Assembly: GCF_018476525.1 (NCBI RefSeq)
Contig: NZ_JAHCST010000057.1
Location: forward strand, 1-57,996
DNA from: Acrocarpospora catenulata
GTDB lineage: Bacteria > Actinomycetota > Actinomycetes > Streptosporangiales > Streptosporangiaceae
Direction: 5' to 3'
Length of the DNA stretch: 57,996 nt
The notes under the pieces: generated by a model
Told to the model about the DNA's origin: nothing
What the model saw: the letters and a program-made list of their open reading frames with translations, nothing else
The model's database searches: none
In this document: positions 15,206-23,206 of the stretch, one piece after another
Numbering within the stretch: the first letter of the stretch is position 1
Layout of the letters: each line of letters opens with the position of its first letter
Position numbers and translations under genes: made by a program

Positions 15206-15784
15206 GTGGACACGGCGACCCTCCAGACGCAGACGCGGCTGATCCTTCGCCAGCAGATCACCATGATGGTGAACCGGTATTCGGTCCACACGGTGGCGCC
15301 CGACGGCTCCGAGGGCACGATGGTCGCCTTCGCCGAACAGAAAAGGCTGGCCCTCAAGGAACAGGTCACCTTCTACACCGACGAGACCCGTGGTGAAGCC
15401 CTGGCGGCGTTCAAGGCCCGCAAGGTGATCGACCTGGCCAGCGGGTACGACGTGGTGGACGCCTCGGGCACCCCGCTCGGCCTGTTCCGCAAGGAGTTCG
15501 GCAAGTCGCTGTTCCGCTCCACCTGGCACCTCCAGCAGCCTGGCCTGCCCACCTACACCGGGCAGGAGCGCAACCTCGGGGTGGCCCTGCTGCGCCGGGT
15601 CACCGACGTGCTCTCCTGGCTGCCGTACCACTTCGACTTCAGCGTCGGGGCCTCGATCGCCTTCTCGGTGGAGCGGCGGTGGGGGCTGCGGGACCGGTAC
15701 GCCATCGAGATCAACGACCCGCGGCTGGACCGGCGGCTGGTGATCGCCATGGCGGTGGCGCTGGACGCGCTTCAGGGACGCTGA
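15206..15784 (+). CDS. LURP-one-related/scramblase-like protein
   Basis: A 192-aa protein without signal peptide. The pattern (YSVHTVAPDGSEGTMVAFAEQKRLALKEQVTFYTDETRGEALAAFKARKVIDLASGYDVVDASGTPLGLFRKEF, read by segments) is the tubby-like beta-barrel of LURP-one/phospholipid scramblase-related proteins. KEFGKSLFRSTW is typical of bacterial members. A GTG start at 15206 with TACGGAGG upstream is chosen over the GTG at 15164, which directly abuts the TetR stop. Probably a membrane-associated accessory protein; bacterial function is not established. Confidence 0.78.
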   Translation: MDTATLQTQTRLILRQQITMMVNRYSVHTVAPDGSEGTMVAFAEQKRLALKEQVTFYTDETRGEALAAFKARKVIDLASGYDVVDASGTPLGLFRKEFGKSLFRSTWHLQQPGLPTYTGQERNLGVALLRRVTDVLSWLPYHFDFSVGASIAFSVERRWGLRDRYAIEINDPRLDRRLVIAMAVALDALQGR

Positions 15785-15968
15785 CTCCGCTTCCGGGACG
15801 TGTTATCGTCGAGGTAGCTCGTCTGCTTCTGGCCCCGATCCTGGGGCGCAGCCCGAGCAAGCCTTTCGAGATCGTCGCGCGTCCTCCACTGTTCGCGTGT
15901 CCTTCTCCGCCCGCGTGTCTTTCACTGCGCGCGATCGCCTGACACTTCCCATATCCGCAAGGACAACC
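15785..15968 (+). promoter_or_regulatory. Pyrimidine-rich leader of the Rho paralogue
   Basis: The 184-bp gap before rho has no gene. Its last part (15885-15958) is C-rich and G-poor: by my count 32 C and 14 G in 74 nt on the coding strand. C>G bias is the hallmark of Rho-utilisation sites, and rho autoregulation through its leader is known in E. coli. A similar loop here is an inference. Confidence 0.4.
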
Positions 15969-17072
15969 ATGACTCTTACCCAAGCTCCGCTGGGTGAGCC
16001 TCGGACCCGTACCCGAACACGCCCGGCGACCGCCGTGCGCGAGGTCAGCGGGATCCTCGACGGCGCCACCCTGAGAACCTCCGGCTACCTGCCCGGTCCC
16101 TTCGACGTGACCGTCCCGAAGCACCTGCTGGCGGGCCTGCGCACCGGTGACCTGATCACCGGCACCGCCGAGGGCGGCCGGCTGACCGCCGTCACCGAGG
16201 GGCCGCCCGCTGATCGGCCCGAATTCTCAAAACTCACCCCCGAACATCCCACCCAACGACTCCGCCTCGAAACCACTCGAGGGGTGCTCGCCACCCGGGT
16301 GCTCGATCTGATCGCCCCCATCGGCAGAGGCCAGCGCGGGCTCATCGTGGCCCCGCCCAAGGCCGGCAAGACGCTGCTCCTCCAGGCCGTCGCCAACGCC
16401 GTCACCGCCAACCACCCCGAGGCGCACCTGATGGTCGTGCTCGTCGACGAGCGGCCGGAGGAGGTGACCGACATGCGGAAGTCCGTCCAGGGTGAGGTGA
16501 TCGCCTCCACCTTCGACCGGCCCGCCGCCGACCACATCGCGGTCACCGAACTCGCCGTCGAGCGGGCCAAACGGCTGGTGGAGGTCGGGCATGATGTGGT
16601 CATGCTGGTGGACTCGATCACGCGGCTGGGGCGGGCGTACAACATGGCCCAGACCGGCGGCGGGCGGGTGCTCACCGGCGGGATCGACGCGCGGGCCATC
16701 CATCCGCCGAAGCGGCTGCTGGGGGCGGCCAGGAACCTGCGCGAGGCCGGGTCGCTGACGATCCTGGCCACCGCGCTGGTGGAGACCGGCTCCCGGATGG
16801 ACGACAACCTCTTCGAGGAGTTCAAGAGCACCGGGAACATGGAGCTCAAGCTCACCCGGGCGCTGGCCGAGCGGCGCGTCTTCCCCGCCGTGGACGTCAC
16901 CGCCTCCGGCACCCGGCGGGAGGAGCTGCTGCTCGATCCCGCCGAGCTCACCCTGGTGCACAAGCTCCGGCGGGCGTTGCACGCGCCCGAGACGTACGAA
17001 CCCTTCCTCACCCGGCTGAAGGAGACCTCCTCCAACGCCGAACTCCTGCTCTCCCTCAACGCCGCCGCCTGA
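15969..17072 (+). CDS. rho: Short transcription termination factor Rho
   Basis: A 367-aa hexameric RNA helicase homologue. A reduced RNA-binding (OB) region (VREVSGILDGATLRTSGYLPGP) leads into the ATPase core: Walker A APPKAGKT (~residue 128), LVDERPEEVTDM with the catalytic Glu, and Walker B VVMLVDSITRLGRAYN (~210). The Q-loop/R-loop region is GGIDARAIHPPKRLLGAARN and the end region GTRREELLLDP. It is far shorter than the main actinobacterial Rho, which carries a long charged N-terminal insert, so this is probably a second, compact paralogue. ATG 15969 has AAGGAC upstream. The hrpB gene begins one base after its stop, implying coupling. Confidence 0.92.
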   Translation: MTLTQAPLGEPRTRTRTRPATAVREVSGILDGATLRTSGYLPGPFDVTVPKHLLAGLRTGDLITGTAEGGRLTAVTEGPPADRPEFSKLTPEHPTQRLRLETTRGVLATRVLDLIAPIGRGQRGLIVAPPKAGKTLLLQAVANAVTANHPEAHLMVVLVDERPEEVTDMRKSVQGEVIASTFDRPAADHIAVTELAVERAKRLVEVGHDVVMLVDSITRLGRAYNMAQTGGGRVLTGGIDARAIHPPKRLLGAARNLREAGSLTILATALVETGSRMDDNLFEEFKSTGNMELKLTRALAERRVFPAVDVTASGTRREELLLDPAELTLVHKLRRALHAPETYEPFLTRLKETSSNAELLLSLNAAA

Positions 17073-17073
17073 C

Positions 17074-19452
17074 ATGCTCCCGGTCCATGAGGTGCTGCCG
17101 CGGCTGCTGACGGCGCTGGAGTCGGGCGCGGCCGTGCTCACCGCGCCGCCGGGCACCGGCAAGACGACCGTGGTGCCGCTCGCGCTCGCCGAAGGTGGGC
17201 GGCGGGTCCTGGTGGCCGAGCCACGGCGCATCGCGGCCCGCGCCGCCGCACGGCGGATGGCCTGGTCACTGGGGGAGAAGGTGGGCGCGCGGGTCGGGTA
17301 CACGGTGCGCGGCGACCGCCAGGCCGGCCCGGAGACCGTGGTCGAGGTGGTCACCACCGGCGTCCTGCTCCAGCGGCTGCACCGCGATCCCGAACTGGCC
17401 GGGGTCGACGTCGTGCTGATGGACGAATGCCACGAACGTCATCTGGACGCGGACACCGCCCTCGCCTTCCTGCTCGACGTGCGCGCCACCATCCGGCCCG
17501 AACTGCGCCTGCTGGCCGCCTCCGCGACCGCCGACGCGGCCCGCTGGTCCCGCCTGCTCGGCGACGCGCCCGTCGTCGAGGCGACCGGCATCCGGCACCC
17601 GGTCGAGATCATCTGGACTCCGGCCGGTACGGAGATCCTCCGGCATATCTCTTCCGTGGTACGGCTCGCGCTCGCGCGCCATTCGGGGGATGTGTTGTGC
17701 TTCCTCCCCGGTGTGCGGGAGCTGGCCACGGTTGCCGGTCTGCTGTCCGGGTTGCCAGGGGACGTGCGGGTGCTTCAGGTGCACGGGCAGGCGTCCGCCG
17801 ACCAGCAGGACGCCGTACTGACGCCCGGGCCCGAGCGCCGGGTCATCCTGGCGACCGCTGTCGCCGAGTCGAGTCTGACCATTCCCGGCGTACGGGTGGT
17901 GGTGGATTCCGGGCTTTCCAGGGAACCCCGGATGGACCACGCCCGGGGCCTGGGGTCCCTGGTGACCGTACGGGTGTCGAAGGCGTCGGCCACCCAGCGG
18001 GCCGGGCGGGCCGCGCGCGAAGCCCCCGGAATCGCCTACCGGTGCTGGTCCGCCGCCGAACACGACCGCCTCGCCGCCTACCCCCAGCCCGAGATCGCCA
18101 CCGCCGACCTCACCGACTTCGCCCTCCAGATCGCGCACTGGGGAAGCCCGGACGCCACCGGCCTGGCCCTGCTCGACCCCCCGCCGCCGGGAGCCCTGGC
18201 CGCCGCCCAGGAAACCCTGCACAGCCTGGGCGCCCTCGACGGGACCCGGCTCACCGCGCGCGGCCGCACCATGACCACGCTCGGCGTGCATCCCCGCCTC
18301 GCCCGCGCCCTGCTCGACAGCACCCCACGGCTCGGCCCCGCCCGCGCCGCCGAGATCGTCACCCTGCTCGCCGACCCCGCGCTCCCCGGCGAGGACCTGG
18401 TCACCACCCTGCGCGCCCTCCGCGACGGCCGCCATCCCGGCGCCGCGCGATGGCGTCAGGAGACCCGCCGCCTGACCACACGAGCGCCGTCCGGCTCCGC
18501 CGCCGCAGCTGACGGCGACGATTTCGCGGTCGGGATGGTCGTGGCGCTGGCCTTTCCCGAACGGGTGGCACGGCGGCGCGGGCAGGAGTTCGTGATGGCC
18601 TCGGGGACGGCGGCCGAGGGCGGGCCACGGCTGGCCGGGGCCGAGTGGCTGGCGATCGCCAATGCGGACCGCCCGCCAGGCCGTGCGTCGGCACGAATCC
18701 GCCAAGCCGTGGCCATCGACGAGGAGCTGGCGCGCCTGGCCGCCGGTTCCCTCCTCACCACCGAAGACGAGATCGGCTGGCGGCGCGGTGAGATCGTGGC
18801 GCGCCGGATCACCCGACTCGGGGCCATCGAACTCACCTCAACTCCCCTACCCGGCGCCGACCTCCGCCCCGCCGTCCACCAGGCACTCACCGACGAGGGT
18901 CTGACCCTGCTGCGCTGGACCCCGGAAGCGACCGCGCTCCGCCACCGCATGGCCTTCTGCCATCGCACCCTCGGCGCACCCTGGCCCGCCACCGACGACA
19001 CGTCCCTCATCACCAACGCGGAAACCTGGCTGGAACCCGAACTCTCCCAGATACGCCGCCGCGACGACTTCACCCGCATCGACGTACACGCCGCCCTGAA
19101 GCGCCTGCTCCCCTGGTCCGCACGCCTTGACTACATCGCCCCCGAACGGATCAGAATCCCCAGCGGATCCCAGATCAGAATCGACTACTCCACCGACCCA
19201 CCCGTACTCGCAGCCAAACTCCAGGAACTCTTCGGCTGGACGGCAACCCCCACAGTGGCCGGCGTCCCCCTGACCATCCACCTACTCTCCCCCGCCGGAC
19301 GCGCAACGGCCATCACCACCGACCTGCCGTCGTTCTGGCGAACGGCCTACCCCCAGGTACGCGCCGAGCTGCGTGGCCGCTACCCCCGGCACCCCTGGCC
19401 CGAAGACCCACTGACGGCCACCCCAACCAGCCGCACCAACCCACGCCGCTAA
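17074..19452 (+). CDS. hrpB: ATP-dependent RNA helicase HrpB
   Basis: A 792-aa DExH helicase. Motif I is PPGTGKTT (residues 25-32), Ia EPRRIAARAAA, II DECH (~118), III SAT, IV-V VILATAVAESSLTIPGV and VI QRAGRAAREAPG. The HA2/winged-helix region and the HrpB-specific C-terminal domain (WSARLDYIAPERIRIPSGSQIRIDYS) follow. Length is typical for HrpB. The ATG lies one base after the rho stop, so both RNA-remodelling ATPases are probably made from one transcript. Confidence 0.95.
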   Translation: MLPVHEVLPRLLTALESGAAVLTAPPGTGKTTVVPLALAEGGRRVLVAEPRRIAARAAARRMAWSLGEKVGARVGYTVRGDRQAGPETVVEVVTTGVLLQRLHRDPELAGVDVVLMDECHERHLDADTALAFLLDVRATIRPELRLLAASATADAARWSRLLGDAPVVEATGIRHPVEIIWTPAGTEILRHISSVVRLALARHSGDVLCFLPGVRELATVAGLLSGLPGDVRVLQVHGQASADQQDAVLTPGPERRVILATAVAESSLTIPGVRVVVDSGLSREPRMDHARGLGSLVTVRVSKASATQRAGRAAREAPGIAYRCWSAAEHDRLAAYPQPEIATADLTDFALQIAHWGSPDATGLALLDPPPPGALAAAQETLHSLGALDGTRLTARGRTMTTLGVHPRLARALLDSTPRLGPARAAEIVTLLADPALPGEDLVTTLRALRDGRHPGAARWRQETRRLTTRAPSGSAAAADGDDFAVGMVVALAFPERVARRRGQEFVMASGTAAEGGPRLAGAEWLAIANADRPPGRASARIRQAVAIDEELARLAAGSLLTTEDEIGWRRGEIVARRITRLGAIELTSTPLPGADLRPAVHQALTDEGLTLLRWTPEATALRHRMAFCHRTLGAPWPATDDTSLITNAETWLEPELSQIRRRDDFTRIDVHAALKRLLPWSARLDYIAPERIRIPSGSQIRIDYSTDPPVLAAKLQELFGWTATPTVAGVPLTIHLLSPAGRATAITTDLPSFWRTAYPQVRAELRGRYPRHPWPEDPLTATPTSRTNPRR

Positions 19453-19520
19453 CGCCACCTCAGTCAAAGGATCCTGCGGGGGAGGCTGTCACCGGCTAAC
19501 CATCCTCGATGCCGGAGAGA

Positions 19521-19659
19521 CGGGAGGTGCGGCAGGGGTCGTCGGAGGTGCTGGGTGGGCGGTTGTGGGGGTTGGTCAAGGGTTGGGCTAGGGAGTGAGG
19601 GATTGGTAAAGGGATGGGTGGGGGAAGATTTGGGGTTGGGCAGATTGGGATTTTTCGGG
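19521..19659 (+). other. G-run-rich tract with quadruplex potential
   Basis: Within the 261-bp gap between hrpB and the next gene, the plus strand holds about sixteen runs of three or more G with short T/A-rich spacers over 139 bp (for example GGGTTGGG, GGGATGGGTGGGGG) and almost no C. Open frames here are compositional artefacts. The tract ends about 55 bp before the downstream ATG and could fold on the coding (non-template) strand. No gene is supported in 19453-19713. Confidence 0.7.
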
Positions 19660-19713
19660 TGAAAGTGGTGCATAACGGTTCTGCAGGGCAACATCGCTGG
19701 ACCAGGGGGACAC

Positions 19714-20733
19714 ATGGGACAGGCTCGTCTTCAGCTCGCCGTTCTCAGTACGGTCACCGTGCTGGCGGCAGGCATTGGCGTAGGCACCGCATGGGCGACC
19801 CCATTGGCGCCCAATCCGCCGGACTCCGACCAACACGCACCCAGCCACACCGATCAGGATCCGCCGGAAACACCGGCGGAGGAGAACCTGCCGGCGGTGA
19901 CGCCGCCGGGCAGTCCAACCGCTACCGGGTCACCCTCGCCCACGATGGTGGATCCGACGACCGCCCTTCACAAGGCACTGACCAAGACGGCACAGACTTC
20001 CAGCTCGGCCGGACACTTCGACTTCGTCTGCGGCGGGTCCACGGGCAGTGGCCGCTATTCGGCCCAGAGCAAGCCCAGCGTGAAGATGGACGCCAGGATC
20101 AGCGACCTGAACGTGAACGGTGAGGCCAAACCAAACAAGCCCCACCTGATCCTCGACAACAACGTCATCTACGCGAACACCGACGGACTGGTGAAGACCG
20201 ACCCGAAGACGCCGTGGTTCAAGATCGGGGTCGACCAGCTGCCCGGCCCGAACGGCCGGATGATCGCCAGCCTCGTCCACGGCAAGATCAACGACCCCGC
20301 CACGATCAAGGGGGTGGTCGACGCGTACCAGGACGTCAAGAAGGTCGGCGAGGAGAGCGTGAACGGCATCAAGACCACGCACTACACGGGGACCTACGAT
20401 GCCGCCAAGGCCCGGGCGGCGCTGGGGGGCACGACCGGCGGGATGACCAGCCCGTCGCCGATGACCTCCCCGCACCACAGGTCGCCGGGCGGGGAGACCA
20501 CGAGCCCCGGGGCCGGTCGCACGCCGAGCAACCTGCTGTTCGACATCTGGGTCGACAACAAGGACAGCCTGGTCCGCAAGTCCCAGTACCGGAGCGAGCC
20601 GGACGCCAAGACCAAGCTGGACATCACCTCCACGGTGACCAACTACAACCAGCCGGTCACGGTGTCGGCACCGCCGCCGAACCAGACCAAGCAACTCGAT
20701 CCACACCTACTCGAAAAGTGGTCGGGCAGCTGA
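19714..20733 (+). CDS. Secreted LppX/LprAFG-like protein
   Basis: A 339-aa exported protein. It has a signal peptide (MGQARLQLAVLSTVTVLAAGIGVGTAWA) without a lipobox Cys, and a Pro/Thr/Ser-rich linker to about residue 75. A U-shaped beta domain follows, of the LppX/LprG type (ALHKALTKTAQTSSSAGHFDF; VKMDARISDLNVNGE; TPWFKIG; VKKVGEESVNGIKTTHYTGT). A second low-complexity Ser/Pro insert (residues ~245-270) splits the fold before LLFDIWVDNKDSLVRKSQY. The family binds lipids or senses the envelope in mycobacteria. It is monocistronic, behind the G-rich tract and before a strong terminator. Confidence 0.75.
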   Translation: MGQARLQLAVLSTVTVLAAGIGVGTAWATPLAPNPPDSDQHAPSHTDQDPPETPAEENLPAVTPPGSPTATGSPSPTMVDPTTALHKALTKTAQTSSSAGHFDFVCGGSTGSGRYSAQSKPSVKMDARISDLNVNGEAKPNKPHLILDNNVIYANTDGLVKTDPKTPWFKIGVDQLPGPNGRMIASLVHGKINDPATIKGVVDAYQDVKKVGEESVNGIKTTHYTGTYDAAKARAALGGTTGGMTSPSPMTSPHHRSPGGETTSPGAGRTPSNLLFDIWVDNKDSLVRKSQYRSEPDAKTKLDITSTVTNYNQPVTVSAPPPNQTKQLDPHLLEKWSGS

Positions 20734-20812
20734 CCGACCACCGGTCAGGTGACCGTGATCGCGACCGGTCCTGGTGACCGGCGAACAGGCCATCCAGGAA
20801 ACCCCACCAAAA

Positions 20813-20847
20813 GAAGGCGCGCCCTCCACACCCGGGGGCGCGCCTTC
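20813..20847 (+). terminator. Strong terminator after the LppX-like gene
   Basis: GAAGGCGCGCCC (20813-20824) and GGGCGCGCCTTC (20836-20847) make a perfect 12-bp stem with an 11-nt loop. Additional ACCGGTC/GACCGGT repeats lie between the stop and this hairpin (20733-20790). Confidence 0.8.
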
Positions 20848-20905
20848 ACCTCGTTTGGCCTCCTCACCTTCACCCGCCGCCCGCCGGACCGGCATGATCG
20901 GCCGC

Positions 20906-21196
20906 ATGAATGACTGGCGCGTCCTTATCGAAGAGAACATCGGCCGACTTGATCGGAAAGAGTGGCAGATATCGGACATCTACCAGGTCAAGGGTGGCCG
21001 GGAGGAGGCCAGGTCCATCGCGTACGAGCTGGCGATGCGCCACGCCCCCAAGCACCCCGTGACCGAGAAGGAGCGGGTGGTCTACCGCATCAACGAGGAC
21101 ATGTGGCTCACCATGATCACCGGCGCGACCAGCCGCTACCACTACCGCGTCACGGTGGCCGAACTTTTCACCCGCACCAACGCCCCAAAGGAGTGA
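20906..21196 (+). CDS. Small cytosolic protein of unknown function
   Basis: A 96-aa protein (MNDWRVLIEENIGRLDRKEW ... YRVTVAELFTRTNAPKE) with mixed charge and no TM or signal. It looks like a compact alpha/beta protein but I recognise no family. ATG 20906 or the in-frame ATG 20894 may be the start; neither has a good ribosome site. It ends 38 bp before the SPFH gene. Part of the SPFH operator overlaps its last codons. Confidence 0.65.
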   Translation: MNDWRVLIEENIGRLDRKEWQISDIYQVKGGREEARSIAYELAMRHAPKHPVTEKERVVYRINEDMWLTMITGATSRYHYRVTVAELFTRTNAPKE

Positions 21197-21214
21197 TACC
21201 GTGGTGATATCACT
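21192..21214. promoter_or_regulatory. Operator upstream of the SPFH/RHH operon
   Basis: AGTGATA (21192-21198) and TATCACT (21208-21214) form a perfect 7-bp inverted repeat with a 9-bp spacer. A tighter palindrome GTGATATCAC (21204-21213) is nested in its right half. The site lies 20 bp before the SPFH ATG and overlaps the preceding stop codon. The ribbon-helix-helix protein of the same operon is a natural candidate binder. Confidence 0.6.
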
Positions 21215-21234
21215 TCAATAGCAATGGAGGGGCC

Positions 21235-22089
21235 ATGGAACGACAGGCGTTCCGGACCAACGGTTTCGTGATGGTGCTGGCGCTCATCCTGATCCAGGCG
21301 GCCGCGATCCTGATCCCGCTCGCGGCCGGCAGCGTGGTGCAGACCATCGTGATCGGCACCATCGCGGTGATCCTGGTGGGCGTGCTGGCCAGCGGCTTCA
21401 CCGTGGTCAACCCGAACGAGGCCAAGGTCGCCCAGTTCTTCGGCCGCTACATCGGCTCGATCAAGGACCCGGGCTTCCAGTGGCTGGTCCCGCTGACCCT
21501 CCGCCGCCGGGTCACGCTCCGGGTGCGCAACTTCGAGACCGCGAAGCTGAAGGTGAACGACGCCGACGGAAACCCGGTCGAGATCGCCGCCGTGGTCGTG
21601 TACCGCGTGGTCGAGACCGCCAAGGCCATTTTCTCGGTGGATGACTACGAGCAGTATGTGGCGATCCAGTCCGAGGCCGCCGTCCGCCACCTGGCCACCA
21701 CCCATCCGTACGACTCGCACATCGAGGGTCGCACCAGCCTGCGCGACGGCGCCACCATCGCCGAGGAGCTCACCCTGGAGCTGCGGGAGCGCACCGGGCT
21801 TGCCGGGATCGAGGTCATGGAAGCCCGCATCACCCACCTGGCGTACGCGCCGGAGATCGCCCAGGCCATGCTGGTCCGGCAGCAGGCCGCCCAGGTGGTC
21901 GCCGCCCGGCGGCAGATCGTGGAAGGCGCGGTCGGCATGGTCCAGCTGGCCCTGGCCCGGCTCAGCGAGGAGCACGTGGTCGACCTGGACGAGGAGCGCC
22001 GTGCCGCCATGGTCTCCAACCTCCTGGTCGTGCTCTGCGGCGACCGGGCGACCCAGCCGGTGGTGAACACCGGCAGCCTGTACGCCTGA
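21235..22089 (+). CDS. SPFH/Band 7 (stomatin-like) membrane protein
   Basis: A 284-aa protein with two closely spaced N-terminal TM helices (about residues 12-50) and a Band 7 domain: [34 protein letters not shown], then [19 protein letters not shown] and [31 protein letters not shown] (read by segments). The end is a helical segment. SPFH proteins scaffold membrane microdomains. It is followed after one base by an Arc-type ribbon-helix-helix gene; this pairing suggests an operon with autoregulation. Confidence 0.9.
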   Translation: MERQAFRTNGFVMVLALILIQAAAILIPLAAGSVVQTIVIGTIAVILVGVLASGFTVVNPNEAKVAQFFGRYIGSIKDPGFQWLVPLTLRRRVTLRVRNFETAKLKVNDADGNPVEIAAVVVYRVVETAKAIFSVDDYEQYVAIQSEAAVRHLATTHPYDSHIEGRTSLRDGATIAEELTLELRERTGLAGIEVMEARITHLAYAPEIAQAMLVRQQAAQVVAARRQIVEGAVGMVQLALARLSEEHVVDLDEERRAAMVSNLLVVLCGDRATQPVVNTGSLYA

Positions 22090-22090
22090 C

Positions 22091-22270
22091 ATGTCGGAAA
22101 CCCGGCGAGAACCGAAGAAAGTGCTGGTCCGCCTCGATCCCGCCGTCCACGAGGCCATCGCCAAGTGGGCGGCGGACGAGCTGCGCAGCATCAACTCCCA
22201 GATCGAGTTCGCCCTCCGCCTGGCCCTCAAGCAGGTCGGCCGGACGACCAAGCCGAGTGCTGAGGAGTGA
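22091..22270 (+). CDS. Arc-type ribbon-helix-helix DNA-binding protein
   Basis: A 59-aa protein: a basic start ([10 protein letters not shown]), the beta strand KVLVRLDP, helix [16 protein letters not shown] and helix [18 protein letters not shown], the classic Arc/MetJ ribbon-helix-helix order. The ATG is one base after the SPFH stop. RHH proteins bind short palindromes as dimers of dimers, matching the GTGATATCAC/AGTGATA site in front of the operon. It could also be an antitoxin-like protein, but no toxin is adjacent. Confidence 0.8.
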   Translation: MSETRREPKKVLVRLDPAVHEAIAKWAADELRSINSQIEFALRLALKQVGRTTKPSAEE

Positions 22271-22282
22271 GTCACCCCCGGT

Positions 22283-22310
22283 CGGGGTCTGATCGGACCA
22301 TCAGACCCCG
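22283..22310. terminator. Bidirectional terminator overlapping the short ALDH stop codon
   Basis: CGGGGTCTGAT (22283-22293) pairs perfectly with ATCAGACCCCG (22300-22310), 11 bp with a 6-nt loop. It follows the RHH gene. Its distal arm contains the stop codon (22301-22303) of the leftward aldehyde dehydrogenase-like gene, so one hairpin serves both strands. Confidence 0.8.
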
Positions 22311-23206
22311 ATGGGGTGCCAGACGGTCTTGGTCTCCAGGAAGGCTGTCATCCGTCCCGTGCCCGGGTCGGCCAGCCAGTCGATCTCGCCGTCCGGGGGC
22401 CGGATCACCCGCTTGAGGTTCTCGGCGGCCAGTTGCTCGCAGGCCACCGCCAGTTCCGGCGCGGCCCCGGTGAGGTCGATGCCGTTGACGTCCATGTGCC
22501 CGGCCAGCCAGGGCGCCAGCTCCGCCGCGTCCCCGGTGAGGATGTTGACCACCCCGCCGGGCAGGTCCGAGGTGGCCAGCACCTCGGCCAGCGTGACGGA
22601 CGGCAGCGGCGCCCGCCCGGAGGCCACCACCACGCAGGTGTTGCCGGTGACGATCACCGGCACGACCACGCTGACCAGCCCGAGCAGCGGCCCCATCGGC
22701 GGCGCGACGACCGCCACCACCCCGGTCGGCTCGGTCGAGGACAGGTTGAAGTAGGGCCCGGCCACCGGGTTGGCCGACCCGCGAATGGCGCTGATCTTGT
22801 CCGACCAGCCCGCGTACCAGACCAGCCGGTCCACGGCCGCGTCCACCAGTTCCCCGGCCTTCTTGGCCGACACCCCGTCGGCGGCGACCAGCTCGGCCGC
22901 GAACTGGGCCCGGCGGCCCTCCAGCATCTCGGCGATCCGGTAGATCACCTGCCCCCGGTTGTACGCGGTGGCCCCCGACCATCCGCCGAACGCCTTGCGC
23001 GCGGCGACGACCGCGTCCCTGGCGTCCTTCCGCGACGCCTTGGAGGCGTTGGCCAGGAACTCGCCCTTGGAGGAGGTCACAGCGTAGGACCTTCCGCTCT
23101 CCGACCGGGGAAACGCCCCGCCGATGAACAGTTTGTACGTCTTGCGAACGGCCAGCCGCTCGACCGACTCACGCGCGTCACGTGGCAAGGTAGGCCTCCA
23201 GACCAT
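22301..23206 (-). CDS. Truncated aldehyde dehydrogenase-like protein lacking the catalytic half
   Basis: A 301-aa ALDH homologue. The N-terminal oligomerisation and NAD-binding half is readable (KLFIGGAFPRSESGRSY, AVVAARKAFGGWSG, YNRGQVIYRIAEML, EPTGVVAVVAPPMGPLLG, GNTCVVVASGRAPLPSVTLAEVL). The motifs LELGGK and the Cys loop are absent; the chain ends LETKTVWHPIGV. Normal ALDHs have about 480 aa. ATG 23206 is chosen (GAGGGTG ribosome site inside the upstream gene), so it overlaps the full-length ALDH by 29 nt. Most likely a non-catalytic partner or regulator of the upstream ALDH in the deoC operon. Confidence 0.82.
   Translation of the reverse strand: MVWRPTLPRDARESVERLAVRKTYKLFIGGAFPRSESGRSYAVTSSKGEFLANASKASRKDARDAVVAARKAFGGWSGATAYNRGQVIYRIAEMLEGRRAQFAAELVAADGVSAKKAGELVDAAVDRLVWYAGWSDKISAIRGSANPVAGPYFNLSSTEPTGVVAVVAPPMGPLLGLVSVVVPVIVTGNTCVVVASGRAPLPSVTLAEVLATSDLPGGVVNILTGDAAELAPWLAGHMDVNGIDLTGAAPELAVACEQLAAENLKRVIRPPDGEIDWLADPGTGRMTAFLETKTVWHPIGV

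Noticed and set aside
19464-19715. 83-codon minus-strand frame in the G-rich tract
   Set aside because: Pro/Asn/Thr low-complexity translation of the G-rich tract; no homologous feel or start signal.
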